From positions 5,245,533-5,309,532 of the forward strand of contig CM076260.1 of NCBI GenBank assembly GCA_038380795.1: a DNA stretch of 64,000 bases, written 5' to 3'. This document shows, piece after piece, positions 49,861-61,837 of the stretch; the first letter of the stretch is position 1; every line of letters begins with the position of its first letter. The stretch comes from Pyrocephalus nanus (Eukaryota > Chordata > Aves > Passeriformes > Tyrannidae). Below the pieces are notes generated by a model. It searched no databases, was not told where the DNA came from, and was given only the letters and a program-made list of their open reading frames with translations. The position numbers were made by a program, and so were the translations under genes.

Positions 49861-50004
49861 ACAGAATCATAGAATCACAGAATATCCTAAGTTGGGAGGG
49901 ACCCACAAGGATCCCTGAGGTCCAACTCCTGGCCCTGAATAGGACAACTCCAAGAATCACACCATGTGCCTGACAGCATCATCCAAGCAATTCCTGAATT
50001 CTGG
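49861..50004 (-). mobile_element. CR1 3' fragment of another subfamily, minus strand
   Basis: Tail CAGAATCATAGAATCACAG is followed by AATATCCTAAGTTGGGAGGG ACCCACAAGGATC, the tail block of a distinct CR1 subfamily. Then come GAGGTCCAACTCCTGGCCCT G and CACACCATGTGCCTGACAGC. Confidence 0.93.
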
Positions 50005-50365
50005 ATGGATCAAGCAGAGACAAGATGAGGTACATACAGGTCTGAGAATGACTAAAGAAGTCACGATTTTCCTTTTGTTTTCAATGCTGATGATGAACAT
50101 TCTTGGAGCCCACAACAGCAGAAGCAGCCCAGAAAAAAGCACATCCGCTGTGGGTGACATAAAAACCTCACCTGGGCTTTGCACCTTGCCCTTTGCAGCT
50201 TGGCAAAACGTTGAAGACTTTAGCAAGTTTGAGATTCTGTGAGTTTTCCTAGAGACTTTCAGTGCATGTTCATCCTTAACACAAAGGTCAGTCTGTTTGC
50301 CAGATGTCAAGTCCTTCCTGCAAAATACGGGGGGCAAAAGAGCAGTTCACGGAAAGGTTGTCAGA

Positions 50366-50394
50366 TTTTTTTTTTTTTTTTCCTTTTTTTTTTT
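50366..50394. repeat. Poly-T tract, T16-CC-T11
   Basis: Two T runs separated by CC. No recognised source element. Confidence 0.95.
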
Positions 50395-51483
50395 CTGATT
50401 TCGGATGACATTTTCTGAAATGAATTCAGCCTGAGGCAGACACTCAGCATGAAGAATTTAAATCCAAATGGTTACAGCTTGGCAAAGCTCTGAGCAACTG
50501 AAAACAGAGTCTTGTAATGGGAAGTGTCAGACAACCCCAATAACAGGGAACCAGCCCCGTCTGGAGCAAGCATTGTAACACACTGGTGATGGATGACATC
50601 AGACTGGAAATTTCACAGTTAAGTAGCTGCAGTGCCATTAACCCTCCCTGGTGAAGAAGATTGGTGTTGGAGTCCATCTGGTCTGAATGTACAATGTAAG
50701 ATTATGCCCATCATGACAAAATTAATTAAGAATGGAATTCCCCTTTCTTGTTAAAGCAAGGAATAAAATTTGGACACCAGTGATTGACTTGACATCACAT
50801 ACTTTGGTTCAGTGATAAGTATGGCACCTTCCACATATACATGTAAGTCGCTGACTTTGGGATTTTTTTTAATTAAGTGAATATTTGTTATGATTTACTT
50901 CTGAATTAATTGGGTTCAGCTTCCATCTGGACATTTCTATGAATGAACTTCAGAGGCCTAAACAGGTAAGGACAGGACATTTCAGGGCTGAGTGGAACAG
51001 CATCAAGAGGAACAGAACTTTAAATATGTGCACCTGGATATTTGTACTGGAGGCTGCAGCAGCAATATTTCAATGAAGAAGACAGGAATAGCACCATGTG
51101 ACTGGCTTGACCAGCACATCTCAAATTTTGTTATTCATGAATAAGCCAGAAGGCAAAAAAGTTCATAATGCTATTTGTCCAAGCCAGGACGGTGTAGGAA
51201 ACTGCACTTACCTCAGAGCTATTCCCTCAGCAGGAAATAAAAAGCTACATTTGAATAAATTATTTGTGGTGAATTATTCCATTAGCTGTAGTCATCATAA
51301 TTCCATCATGATTTTTATGTAGCATACATAAGAAAATTCTCCTTTCCATACTGTATTTTCAGTTAATTTGCTGTGACTGGAAACAGCAATTAAACACTGC
51401 TTTTAAAGAATCTGATCACCTGACAAATGCAGATCTTAGCTAATGTTTGCTACAAAGATGCTGGAAACAAAAGCAAAGCTCAT

Positions 51484-51521
51484 AGTGAACTTGAATGATG
51501 AAAGTGAACTTGAATGATGGA
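51484..51521. repeat. 19-bp tandem duplication, two copies
   Basis: AGTGAACTTGAATGATGAA at 51484-51502 is repeated with one change at 51503-51521. A young local duplication. Confidence 0.9.
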
Positions 51522-51680
51522 AAATATTTTTAAATTTATGCATGAATAGCTCTGTGGGCAAAACCAGAAATACAAGGAGTAGCACTATGATGAGTGAGGC
51601 TCATCATGGCTAAAAAAGTTTTGACTTGTTACTTTGTGGAATGTAAGGACTTAAATTAGCATCAGTTTGCAGCAGTTTTA

Positions 51681-51850
51681 ATAGAACCATAGAATAGTTT
51701 GGGTTGGAAGGGAGCATTTAAGCTCATCGAGTTCCAATCCCCCAGCCACGGGCTGGAACACTCTTCAGTAGATCAGGTTGGTTGAAGCCACATCCAAGCT
51801 GGCCTTGAACACTTCCAGGGATGCAGCATTTAATTTCTGAGTTCTCTAGA
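51681..51850 (-). mobile_element. CR1 3' fragment, minus strand
   Basis: ACCATAGAATAGTTTGGGTT GGAAGGGAGC, then AATCCCCCAGCCACGGGCTG, then GGCCTTGAACACTTCCAGGG ATG, in CR1 order. Similarity fades at about 51850. Confidence 0.93.
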
Positions 51851-54800
51851 GAAGGCTGGTGTGAAGGTTTAGACACAAATGCCTTTGCTTGTGCTGGCAC
51901 CAGGAATGCTGAGACAGTGCAAGAGCATTTCGACAGCTTATGGCCACGTGTGGGACCAGAACCAAGGACTCGAGTCCTACAAAGATCAGAGCAGCAACGT
52001 GAGGAGGAAAAGAGACATGGATAGAGCAAAATGAAACTCAAAAAGATACTTCATCTCTGGAGGAGATGGTTGTGTTCTTTTATCCTACTCAATGAAACAT
52101 CAAAGGCAGGGGGAACACTCGGATGGCACCATCAGGAAAAGCTCTGCGTGCCTTGGCAGCACCTGCGGCCACCACGGGATTCTGAATGCCCTGGGACTGA
52201 GGTGTGGGGTAACTCACCCAACAGTGAAGGTTCAACTCCTGCAAATCCCTGCTTTTGTTTTGGTTTCTGTGGGCTTATCCCCTTCTGAATTTTGGTTTCC
52301 TACGAACTCCGTAACTCCCAGCACATCCAGCCAAAGCCAACGTGTTCTGCCTGGTTTCAGGTTGAAATCACTCCGTTTCACACAGTGCTTATCTGTAACC
52401 ATGAACTGGCCCAGCTGCACTCAAAACTTGGCCTACAGCTGTTTAAAAAAAAAAATAAATTTTTTTCATCACAGAAGACCCAAATCAGATCATAATGGGT
52501 TCATCCCAAGGGGAATAACTGGAAACACCATGTCCATTTCCTTGGCACTACATATGTCTCTGGCATAGTCTGCTGGAGAGAAAGGTACAACAGGTTTGCC
52601 TTAGACACAGGGTTGGATGCTGTTGCAATTTGGAATAATCTCCATGTTATAGGCTAGAATTACCCCAGTTTCTTCTGCATAAACCTGGATGTCTAGAAAC
52701 GAAGAATCAATCTGGTAACAACCCTTGGCTAATGCCAAAGGTTCACTCTTCCCCCTACTCTTCGCTTCCCCATTCTTTATTCTTCTTATGACTGTGATGA
52801 TAATGCCCCTGGATGAAAAACCCTGCAAAGTATAAAATGTGCAGAGGTAATATACTTCTATTTGATAACACTGACTTCATTTGATCAACTGACTTCACAA
52901 TCTCCTTCATGAGTATTGGCTCTGAGAAACAAATCTTATGAGTAGGGAGATGGAGATTTTTTATTTTATCAGATTTTTTTTTCTTTTTTTCCCCTAAATT
53001 TTAGCAGTAACACCAAAAGCATGGCAGGGAAAAACAAAACTAAAAAGCATGATTGAAAGGCCAAGTTTCCTAGTGTGGGTGCCTGGGCAGAAACCAGAAA
53101 CAAACATGCAAATGAGCAACATGTTTATCCAACATGCTCAATGCCCACTGGTCTCAGACAGAGTTGTGGGATGCTGTGCACTATAAAAAAAGTCATGTGT
53201 CTTTCCTTGGGCTGGATTTAGTGTCATGTGTGTATGTAGTAACCACAGAATTAAATTCTAGTCATTCTGGGCTACCTCCTGTTGTCAATACCAGTTCAAT
53301 TAAGCTGCTTCAGATATTTGCATTATGTGGGACAGATTTCACCCTAAAAGTCTGTTTCTACACATCCAGGTTACACACAGACATGCATCATCTGTCAGAT
53401 GCATCCCATCAGAAATAAGTTTAAACATGTCTTGAAGGGTAGCATTCATTGATCAAGTACAGACAGCTGCAATGCTGACAACTACATTAACTCTCTTTTT
53501 GTGCTCAGTATAAACAAACAGGTGTCTTTAGGGTGCAATTTATATAATATTAAAGCAGACAATAAAAATAGGTCAGAGTGATCACTCGCTGAAAGTGTCT
53601 GATTGCACTGACTGGAAGGGGAGCCTGTGACAAGAAGAGAAGGTGTGAATGCTGGGTGGGATGAGCTCCACACTTAAAATTCATCTATAGCCTCATTTTG
53701 GTTGGAACAGGGAACCAGAAGTAGCCAAAAATTAGAAAGTTCACAATGTGACCAAACCTAAGCAACGTGGCACAACCCAACTTTCCAAGATTTCTTGGGA
53801 AAACACAGGTGCCTGTGAACTTGCTCAGCACAAAACCCTCTACTTTTGCAGTACTATCATCTTACAGTGGGATCAGTACACAACCATTAGCTAAAGCTAA
53901 TAAAACAAACTGCTCTGATATTTTGTTAGGCAGGTACCAATGTGCCGCTCTCATAGCTGTAACGAGGAATAAACCAATAATAGCTGATTCTGGATGATAT
54001 GAATCTGAGGAAATTAATCCAGCTAGAAGTGATTTAAAACATTAAAGCTCCAAATCCTCACGGGATCATAGTATTAGGCAATTCCTTAGCAGAGTGCACA
54101 TCACCCAAAGCTTATGAAAATATTTTCGGAAAGAGCCACAGGAAGCGTTACATCATTGGAGACAGCACAGAATGCAGCAAGTCAGGAAATGTGACTCCAT
54201 GCCTGTCTCAGCCTGGTACCCGTGTCCTGCCTGCCTGAATCCAGTCAATTTGTCTCCTGTTCCTCTTCCTCTCTTTGCCTGCCTTGCCTGTGTAGGACTG
54301 TGAGCTCCTCTCTTGTGTTTATCCAGAGCTGTGCCCTGTGACAGCACCTCTCATAAAAAACGTGGGACTGAGGACCAACCCCTCAGCATGTTATTATTAT
54401 CTTAGGTGTTTAATTCTTATACCCATGGGAGATGAAGACTGTGGCAGGCAAACTGGTAAAGAAGTGTAAATAACCATATTACAGGTGACAAACCCTTCCT
54501 GCTTTCTGCAACCAGGCACATTCTCTGCAATGCACTGTTAATCATTTTGCCAAATCATTTTTTTTTTTGATGTATTTTTTTCCTGAACCACAAGTTGCTC
54601 CCATGATGTGTTTGAACATAGGGAAAGGCAGCTGTGTCTCCCTGTTGCAGCTTCTTAAGCTGCAGCAGGGAGGAGGGAGCCAGACTGAAGATTTCCAGGT
54701 CAATCTCTCAAAAGTAAGAGTCACTCTGGAGAGTGACATCTCCAGTGAAGAGCCACGAAACAACTTGAATTTGACTCCCTCAGTGGTAAACACAGCCTTA

Positions 54801-55595
54801 TAATCACAGCCTCGGTTTGTAAGCCAGACAACATCTGTTATGGCCAGTGGTTCACCTTCACAGAGCAGGTTTTTTTTCTCTGTCTCATCCACAGTCTGCA
54901 CTGGAAAGGCATTTCTATTGAGTTTAAAAACCAAACAAATAAAAAAACCAACCCTACAAAGATGCATAACTAGGCAAGCCACGGATCAGAAAAATCCATG
55001 ATTTCCCATATCCTTTTCCAAATTTTCCTATTATTTCCAATTACATGCCTTCAAGTATTTAGTCTCCCTGAGCCCTCAGGTCTCTAGATGCACTGCAGAT
55101 TTTGCCTCGACAAGATGTCAAACTCCTGACTCAGACTCCTGATTTCAGACAAGTGTGACTACAGTGAAAATCAGGGTTTAAAATCTGTCATGAAAGAAAA
55201 CAAGAAAAATTATCCCAGCCTTCAATACCAAGCCTTAAGGTGTCAGAGCCTCCTGACTGTGGGCTTGCTTTATTCACAAAATAAGTACCCATTTCAATAA
55301 ATACAATGAGAAAATTGTTCTGTGTTTTCATCAGGAAGTATGTATAGGTGGAAACTATGTTATATCTACCATGCTCTGTGAAATCCCATATGGGATGTGT
55401 AACATGAAGGTCTAACATTTTAGTTTTCATATGTCTGACTGCAGGCAGTACTGTGACAGCTTGGTACCTATGGCTGTTTCAAGGGATAAGGTGTGCTTCA
55501 TCCTCAGTCTGCATTACAAAGAGGAAAAGTTCTTTTCAGATGCACATTCACAATACCCAACTAAAGAAATGGAAAAGTCTTGAAGACAAACCAAC
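51851..55595. other. Unassigned sequence
   Basis: About 3.7 kb without a recognised repeat. A minus-strand open frame at 54542-54982 is discussed as a candidate exon. Short T runs occur near 52972-52990 and 54560. Confidence 0.4.
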
Positions 55596-55614
55596 TTTTT
55601 TTTTTTTTTTTTTT
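55596..55614. repeat. Poly-T tract, 19 bases
   Basis: Uninterrupted T run, followed by CTTTTC. Confidence 0.95.
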
Positions 55615-57159
55615 CTTTTCTGCTTCTATGGTGTGAAGGATCTAAAGCCCATTAGATTTGATCTTTATCTTTAAAGTATTATAGTTAAGTCTGTAAAATT
55701 TGTCTTGACTGAGAGAAATGCAGTCTTTTATCTATTTAAGAAATGGTAAAGAATTTCACTCGAAATTGCCGTAATTCAGTGGTGGATAAATGGGGATAAA
55801 CCACAGCTGACTAACTAAAAAAAGGTGTAAACTTTGAACTGCTGCTAACCACTAAGATGATTTGTCCAGGGGTGAAGTGGTACTTTTTGAAGACCTTACA
55901 CCAAGATTAAGGTCTATATAATTCCATGAGAAGTCATGGATGGAGGAAGAATCATAGGGTTAGAGCTAAACTAGTTATATGTTGACCACAGGAAACTCCC
56001 ATTACAGTGTCCATCAAACTTAAACCTAACCCACAGAAAAACTTTTATCCTCGACTATGTCATCTTTTTATCCATCTTCCACACCTTATTCTTTACCTTT
56101 TAACCAACAAGGAGCATCATTCTTTCTCTCTCCTTCCTTCTATTTGGAGTATTTCCTTTTCAACACTTCCATTTCCTTTCAACCCAACTGTGATGCTGCT
56201 CTAACAGTGACATTGCTTTTGCCCTGCTCTCCTTCTCCAGTGTCCAGCCCTGTTATTAGAAGGGGTGACACCCTTGTTACTGGATGCAGTAAGACTGCCA
56301 GAGGGATCTTCCCTTTGTGTGTTTCCCTCTTCCCCTGCAGAGCCTGTGACCAAGGGTGGGTGATAAAGATGCTGCTTCAGGCCTCAAGTCTCCCACAATC
56401 CACAGAGGAATTATATGAAGGACTCAGTTCTACAAAGCACTAAACCCCATGCAGTTTGTGTAGCCCATTAGAGGGCAAATTGTCTAATAAAGAACAGAAT
56501 GGAATAAATCCTTGAGAGGTGACAGCTCTGCAGAAAACACCTGTAGAGCCTGAACAATGATGACAAGGGCTAGCACCTCTCTGAAATGACTTTTTTGTCT
56601 CTATCCAAGACCATTCAGCTACTTCCAAGGGGAAAATTTAGCTCTGTACGTCTCTTGGTCCTATCACTTATTTAACACATTCTTCAAGACTCCTGCATCC
56701 GAATGGCCTTTTGGACGCCACTGGCACCATTGCTAAACTCAATGTTAACCATATTTAAGGAGTCACTAGTCTTTCTTTTTAGGATCCCATAGGATTTGGT
56801 TTTCCCCAACTACAGCCTCTCCATAGCCACGTTAAAAATAGGCTCAGTAATACTTTTCACATTTGTAGGCTGTCACAAACGGTTAGCAGGGAGGGAGTCA
56901 TTCAAACACACATGACTTTATAATTAAGGCACCTAACTCTTATAAACCCCATTTTTCACAGAAGCAGTGACTTTTAATAAAGTGCAGTGGAGCTGTGGGG
57001 GATTCTGTGGTTTCTGCGTGCAGGCCTTGTGCGAACATTTCGACCCTCAGCCCTGACCACAGAGACCACAGTCATCAGGAGGAATATTTATTTCCACTCC
57101 TGCACTTGTCTGGTCTGGTGGACAAGCCCCTGAGCACGGAGAGGCTGAGGGAAGCAAAT
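55615..57159. other. Unassigned sequence
   Basis: No gene or repeat recognised. Confidence 0.45.
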
Positions 57160-57225
57160 GGCAGTCATTTCTCTTCGCTGGGCCTCAGTTTCTCCATCTA
57201 TAAAATTGGGATAATGATTTCTTCT
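57160..57225 (+). mobile_element. MIR-like SINE 3' fragment, plus strand
   Basis: GGGCCTCAGTTTCTCCATCT ATAAAATTGGGATAATGATT matches the MIR segment TGCCTCAGTTTCCTCATCTGTAAAATGGGGATAATAAT with few changes. The tRNA-like head is missing or unrecognisable. MIR and related CORE-SINEs share this region, so the exact family is uncertain. Confidence 0.7.
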
Positions 57226-58439
57226 TCTTTGGAAAGCTCCCTGGAGAGCAAGGGATGAACTGAGCAAGATGTAAATTTTTTGGATGGGGTCACTGAGGTG
57301 TTCAGCTGATGAAGTTTGAGACGGAGATGGAAATGAAGTCCAGGAGCCGTGAACCCCATTTCTATGCTTGCTTTGAGGGATGAAACTCCTTTTATTCCCT
57401 GGCCTTCTGAGGAGTAGGATGCAAGAAATTAAAACCTGGAAATTAAGCTGATGAAGCTCTTTTATTTGGATCAGTAGGAAGATCACATGATGAAAGCACT
57501 CTGGCTGCCTCCATGCATGTAGTAACAACACACTCAAAGCTGGAAAACCCAGAAAAAAATTAAGAGAGCCATTAGATAATCACTAGAAATTAATTTAACT
57601 TCACTGTAAGGGGTATTATTTTCGGTTCACCTGCTGAGCAAAGCCAAGGAAAATATCTGATTATCAGCGTGATGACAACAGGTAATTCACAGTGTGAATT
57701 AGAAGATCAGATGCTGCCAGTGCTGCCTGTCAGCATTCACTGACTTGTCACAGGGCACCAGCACTGGCACGAAGACACTGCACAGTGAGAAAATGGGATT
57801 TTGGAGAGACATAGGCCACCTCTTGCTTGGAATGCCTTTCTGGCTGCAGGTCAGGGTGCCCTCACTGGAACTCTGACACCTCAATTCTTATACTTCCTGT
57901 TCACCAGCAGGTTAAAAAATCCTCACTTTTAGCTAATCCTTTGTCTACTCTTGAGCACGCAAAGTGTGACTTTTGGTGGCCATTTGAACTCTTGTTGGGG
58001 GATCTCTGTGACAGGTAACAAGCCTCATAGTGAAGGAAAAAGCAATAGATTCATCATTGGCACTTGCAGACTTCTGACACTGTCTCATATGCACTTTCCT
58101 AATCAGGTGAGGGAAACATGGGCCTAGATAAAGCTGCTGGAGAGTGGGGACAGGGCTGCAGATATATGCACCAGGAGAGCAGTTATCAATGGCTCATTGT
58201 CAAAACAGAAAGTGGTGCTGGAAAGCCAGAAAACACAGCCTGGGAGGACAGATTGATCGAGTTACATTTATTAGCCAAAGGAGAGCCTTGGTGGGATATA
58301 AGTGCCTCTGAGCACAGAAAAGGCTGTTAAAAACACACTGGTACAATCCATCCTTGCTGGCAGGATAAGGAAAGCCTTTACGTTGCTGCAAAGAAAAATT
58401 CAAACCAGATAGGAAAAAAAAATTTATGAGGATCGAGAA
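57226..58439. other. Unassigned sequence
   Basis: No gene recognised. The segment 57600-57715 is non-repetitive and could be a conserved element, but this is not testable here. Confidence 0.4.
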
Positions 58440-58515
58440 CATCAGTAGACTCAAGACTGTGAAATCTCCATCCTTGGGGGTCTTTAAACACAGGCTGGAT
58501 AAACTTTTGCCAGGA
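58440..58515 (+). mobile_element. Ancient CR1 3' fragment, plus strand
   Basis: GTGAAATCTCCATCCTTGGG GGTCTTTAAACACAGGCTGG ATAAACTTTTGCCAGG matches the region near the ORF2 end of an old CR1 group (GAATCTCCATCCTTGGAGGTTTTTAAG, GGCTGGA-AAAC). The usual tail GGACTAGATGACCTC was not found downstream. Confidence 0.65.
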
Positions 58516-59054
58516 AAAACAGGTATAAGGGACTCTGTTTAAGATAGGCAGCGCTGCTACAGGCTTTCTGTGTGTGTTTGAGTGATGCCCTGAGGCTTGA
58601 TGTGCTTCTGGCCAGGCTTTGTGCACTGGGTACAGGCTGCTGGTGGCTCAGAGCAGCACACAGGGATAATCCACTCCCAAGATGCCTGAAAAATGTGAGT
58701 TTATTTTACGTCAGGCAAGACTGGGGCTTTTCCAGGAGATACTGTGGTTGTGTGATGCAATTGAATGGCCAGCTGGGAAAAAAGTAGCACTGAGCAAAGG
58801 ACATGAGTCTGGGTCATGGACAGACCTCAGCCTTTTCTCTGTGCTTCCCTCAAGGTCATCTCATTGGCAGGTGAGCTGATGTGGATTTCCCCAAAACAAT
58901 GATTTTGACCTTAGCTGGGCTGCTTTAAGAATGCAAGCTGGGTCTTTGGCTTACTGAGCTCCACACCCAGCAAATAGAACAGCACTGGAGAGAGGGAAAG
59001 TAAAATGGTGAAATCACCCCAAGAAATGTGTGGAGGGGAGGTAGCACAGAAATG

Positions 59055-59248
59055 ACAGAATCATAGAATGGTTTGGGTTGGAAGGGACCTTAAAGATCAT
59101 CTCATTCTAACCCTCTGCCATGGGCAGGGACACCTTCCACTATCTCAGGTTGCTCCAAACCCTGTCTAACCTGGCTTGAACACTTCTAGGGATGGGGCAG
59201 CCACAGCTTCTCTGGGCAACCTCTGCCAGGGCCTCATCACCCTAATGG
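59055..59248 (-). mobile_element. CR1 3' fragment, minus strand, well preserved
   Basis: ACAGAATCATAGAATGGTTT GGGTTGGAAGGGACCTTAAA GATCATCT is nearly consensus. It continues through TGCCATGGGCAGGGACACCT TCCACTA, GATGGGGCAGCCACAGCTTC and CTCTGGGCAACC. It is one of the least diverged CR1 ends here, so probably younger. Confidence 0.97.
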
Positions 59249-60060
59249 TTTGGGGATTCTCAGCAAAGGTGTTATGTGGGTAATCTTGGGGTTTTAGGAA
59301 TCATACAGAAAAAACTGAAGTAATTGCAAAAATACAGTATAAAATAGATTTAAATATAAAATAGACTCAAGTATTTAATTTCTTTGGTCTCAGTGGCCAT
59401 ATGGTAGCAGCAGACATCTTTGGGGAAGGTGCTTTGCAAGGATTAATGGCCAGATGGGGGTTAACAGGCCACAGCTGTACTATGATCCTGAACTCCACCC
59501 TAAATTAACGATCTTCTGAGGACATATCCTTAAATTAGAGGAAATGACAGGTTTAAATTGGCATGTGCCACACACAGCGCAGTGGCAAGCCCAACAGTTA
59601 GTATAATTTTTAATACGGCCATAGAACACACCTTTTTATACTAATAGAATAAATCATGTTCTCAACAACTGGAGTTTACACCAGCCAACCTGTAATAACG
59701 TATTAATGCATAGCAGTTGCACATCCTGTTACAGAGCAGCAATAAAATGGTGAGGGACCCAAGGGGACAGGTTTTAGCTCCAGCACGACTTGCTGGCGGC
59801 TGCAGATCCCCACTCCCCAACAGTGCAGCTGTACCTGCACCACCACACCACAGACCAGGGACTTGTTTTCCTTCCTAGATGTCCATGGGATTTTATATTT
59901 TTTTTTTTTCCTTCTTTCCTGACCATGTAGACTTCCGTTCAGGAGAATATTATTATTTCCAGTCTTCCTTTAAGAGTTTGCTCTAATTACAACAACTGTC
60001 AAGACTATCTCGGGTCGGATGGGTAGCAGATGATGCCCCTGGTCCTCGCAAATGGAGCCA
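59249..60060. other. Spacer between two outward-facing CR1 ends
   Basis: About 810 bases without recognised features apart from a T13-rich run near 59897-59909. Confidence 0.5.
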
Positions 60061-60209
60061 TGGTGGCAAGATGCCCCATCCCTGGAAGTGTTCAAGGTCA
60101 GGCTGGATGGGGCTTTGAGCAACCTGGTCTAGTGGAAGTGGGGGGTTGGAATTAGATGATCTTTAAGGTCCCTTCCAAGCCAAACCATTCCATGATTCTT
60201 TGATTCTAC
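60061..60209 (+). mobile_element. CR1 3' fragment, plus strand
   Basis: GCCCCATCCCTGGAAGTGTT CAAGGTCAGGCTGGATGGGG, then CAACCTGGTCTAGTGGAAGT GGGGGGTTGGAATTAGATGA and TTTAAGGTCCCTTCCAAGCC, with tail CCATGATTCTTTGATTCTAC. The middle block TGTCCCTGCCCATGGCAG is deleted, leaving GTGGAAGTGGGGGGTTGG, a short internal deletion. Confidence 0.95.
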
Positions 60210-60899
60210 ATGCTTAGCAATGTAAGGGTACTTCTGAGTAGCCTTCAAGGAGAAGTAGGTGGAAAAATGGATCACTTCCTTCCTCTCAGAGGTATTCCAA
60301 GCTGCCTATGGTGTCAGGCAGACTTCAGTAAATTGGTTGAGCACAGGTCTAGGTGGTGCTCTGAAAGCAGCACGTTCCTTTCTTAAACGAAAACCTGAAA
60401 TTCTTATTTCAGCCATGAAGCTGCTGCTTCCAGGAGGAGATTTTTGTACATTTACAAGTATCATCAGTCAAGAAAACTCAAACATTACCTTTTCTGTGTA
60501 CCTTTACTGTTCAGCAAAAAATCAGAGATCCGGAGAGATTAAACCAGAGACTGTCTTGATAACTACGGAGGGTTTACATGAGATCACATTTTAATCTTTC
60601 TTGCTTTCTATTGTGTAGAATATAAGAATTGTGTCCAAACCACAGAGGGAACTCTGAGCCAGTAACTGCCTTCATCAGGACTCAGTGTCTTCCTAAGGCA
60701 CCAAAATTTTTGGGGTTTCCAAATCAGAAGAAACAAACTCAGCACCTGATAAAGCAGCTGCTGTGCTGGACTCATCTCTCTCTGTGCAAGAAGAAAACCA
60801 GTTTTGCAAAGCAGTGGGGGTCAGTTTTTCAGTCACAGAGCTATTGCAGCTTCTGTACCATCTTTTCATTTGAATGTTGGGGCCTCCAGGCTTCTCATT
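60210..60899. other. Unassigned sequence
   Basis: Contains a 111-codon ATG frame (60259-60594, +), unrecognised and without domain motifs. Not called a gene. Confidence 0.4.
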
Positions 60900-60901
60900 A
60901 C

Positions 60902-61035
60902 CATTATTATCATAACTATTTTAAAAAGACTGGGTCCACAAATTCATTCCCATGATACAGCTATAATGAATTGAGGCACTGAGAGGTCTGGATGTGAGCC
61001 CAGGTCTCCAGAAAGCCATTTCAGTGCCTTCACCT
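60902..61035 (-). mobile_element. MIR-like SINE fragment, minus strand
   Basis: In reverse MIR order: ATTATTATCATAACTATTTT for the 3' part, GAATTGAGGCACTGAGAGGT for GAAACTGAGGCACAGAGAGGT, then GTGAGCCCAGGTCTCCAGAA AGCCATTTCAGTGCC for CGAACCCAGGTCTCCTGA...CCAGTGCTC. A deletion removed the middle (GACTTGCCCAAGGTCAC) and an insertion of about 35 bases splits the 3' part. Confidence 0.6.
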
Positions 61036-61837
61036 TCCACATGTGTTGGTAAGGGGGGTAGGAAAGCATCTGCTTTCCTTAAAAAATAAATTAATCAGTA
61101 AATGTGCCAAATCTGATATGATGCAAATTTAATATAATACCAAATGGATGAACAGCTAGTTAGGAAAAGCAGCAAAAGCCCTTATTTCTAGATTTGGAGT
61201 GATATCACCAACGATGCCTTTGACGAGGAGGTAAACAGGAAAAGCTGAGTTGGCTGAGAGTCTAAGAAACAGGGAGGGAAAAGTCCACGTTTACCACATG
61301 GAAAAGGGCAGACAAAGGCAGCACAGAACTGAATGTTATTTTCAACATTCCCAAAAGGGGATGAGACAGGATAGAGGGTTAAAGACACAACAACACTTAA
61401 AAAAGACTTTAAACAAGTACTTACTAGTATTTCTTTCTGAGTGGATTTAGACTCTGGTTCTCTTTGTCTGAGCAAGGAAAAGAGAGAAAGAACCACTGGC
61501 TCGTGGGCATTGCTGCATGGAAAACTTTGCCAGATTTTGTCTTTTTTTTTCTTATCTCCACAGCAAACCTTTATCCAACCTGAGAGTGGTCTGATGCTCC
61601 TGTGAAAATAAACTCCCAACAACATGTACATGTATTTTCTGTCCCCACAACCTGACAGCTTTCCTCCTCTGGAAACACATTAGGATTGTTCTCCTCAGAG
61701 TTACAGAGACAGACACTGAATTTGGATGAAACAGTTGATCGGGAACCGACAGAATAAGGGTGATTTATTGGTTATCTAGGACCCAGTTCTGCAATCAAGA
61801 TCAATATGAAGTCATTGATAATATGATAATAACTCTC

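Noticed and set aside
61188..61631. 147-codon minus-strand open frame
   Set aside because: No recognised domain, serine/phenylalanine-rich composition typical of translated pyrimidine-rich DNA, and no splice or promoter support.
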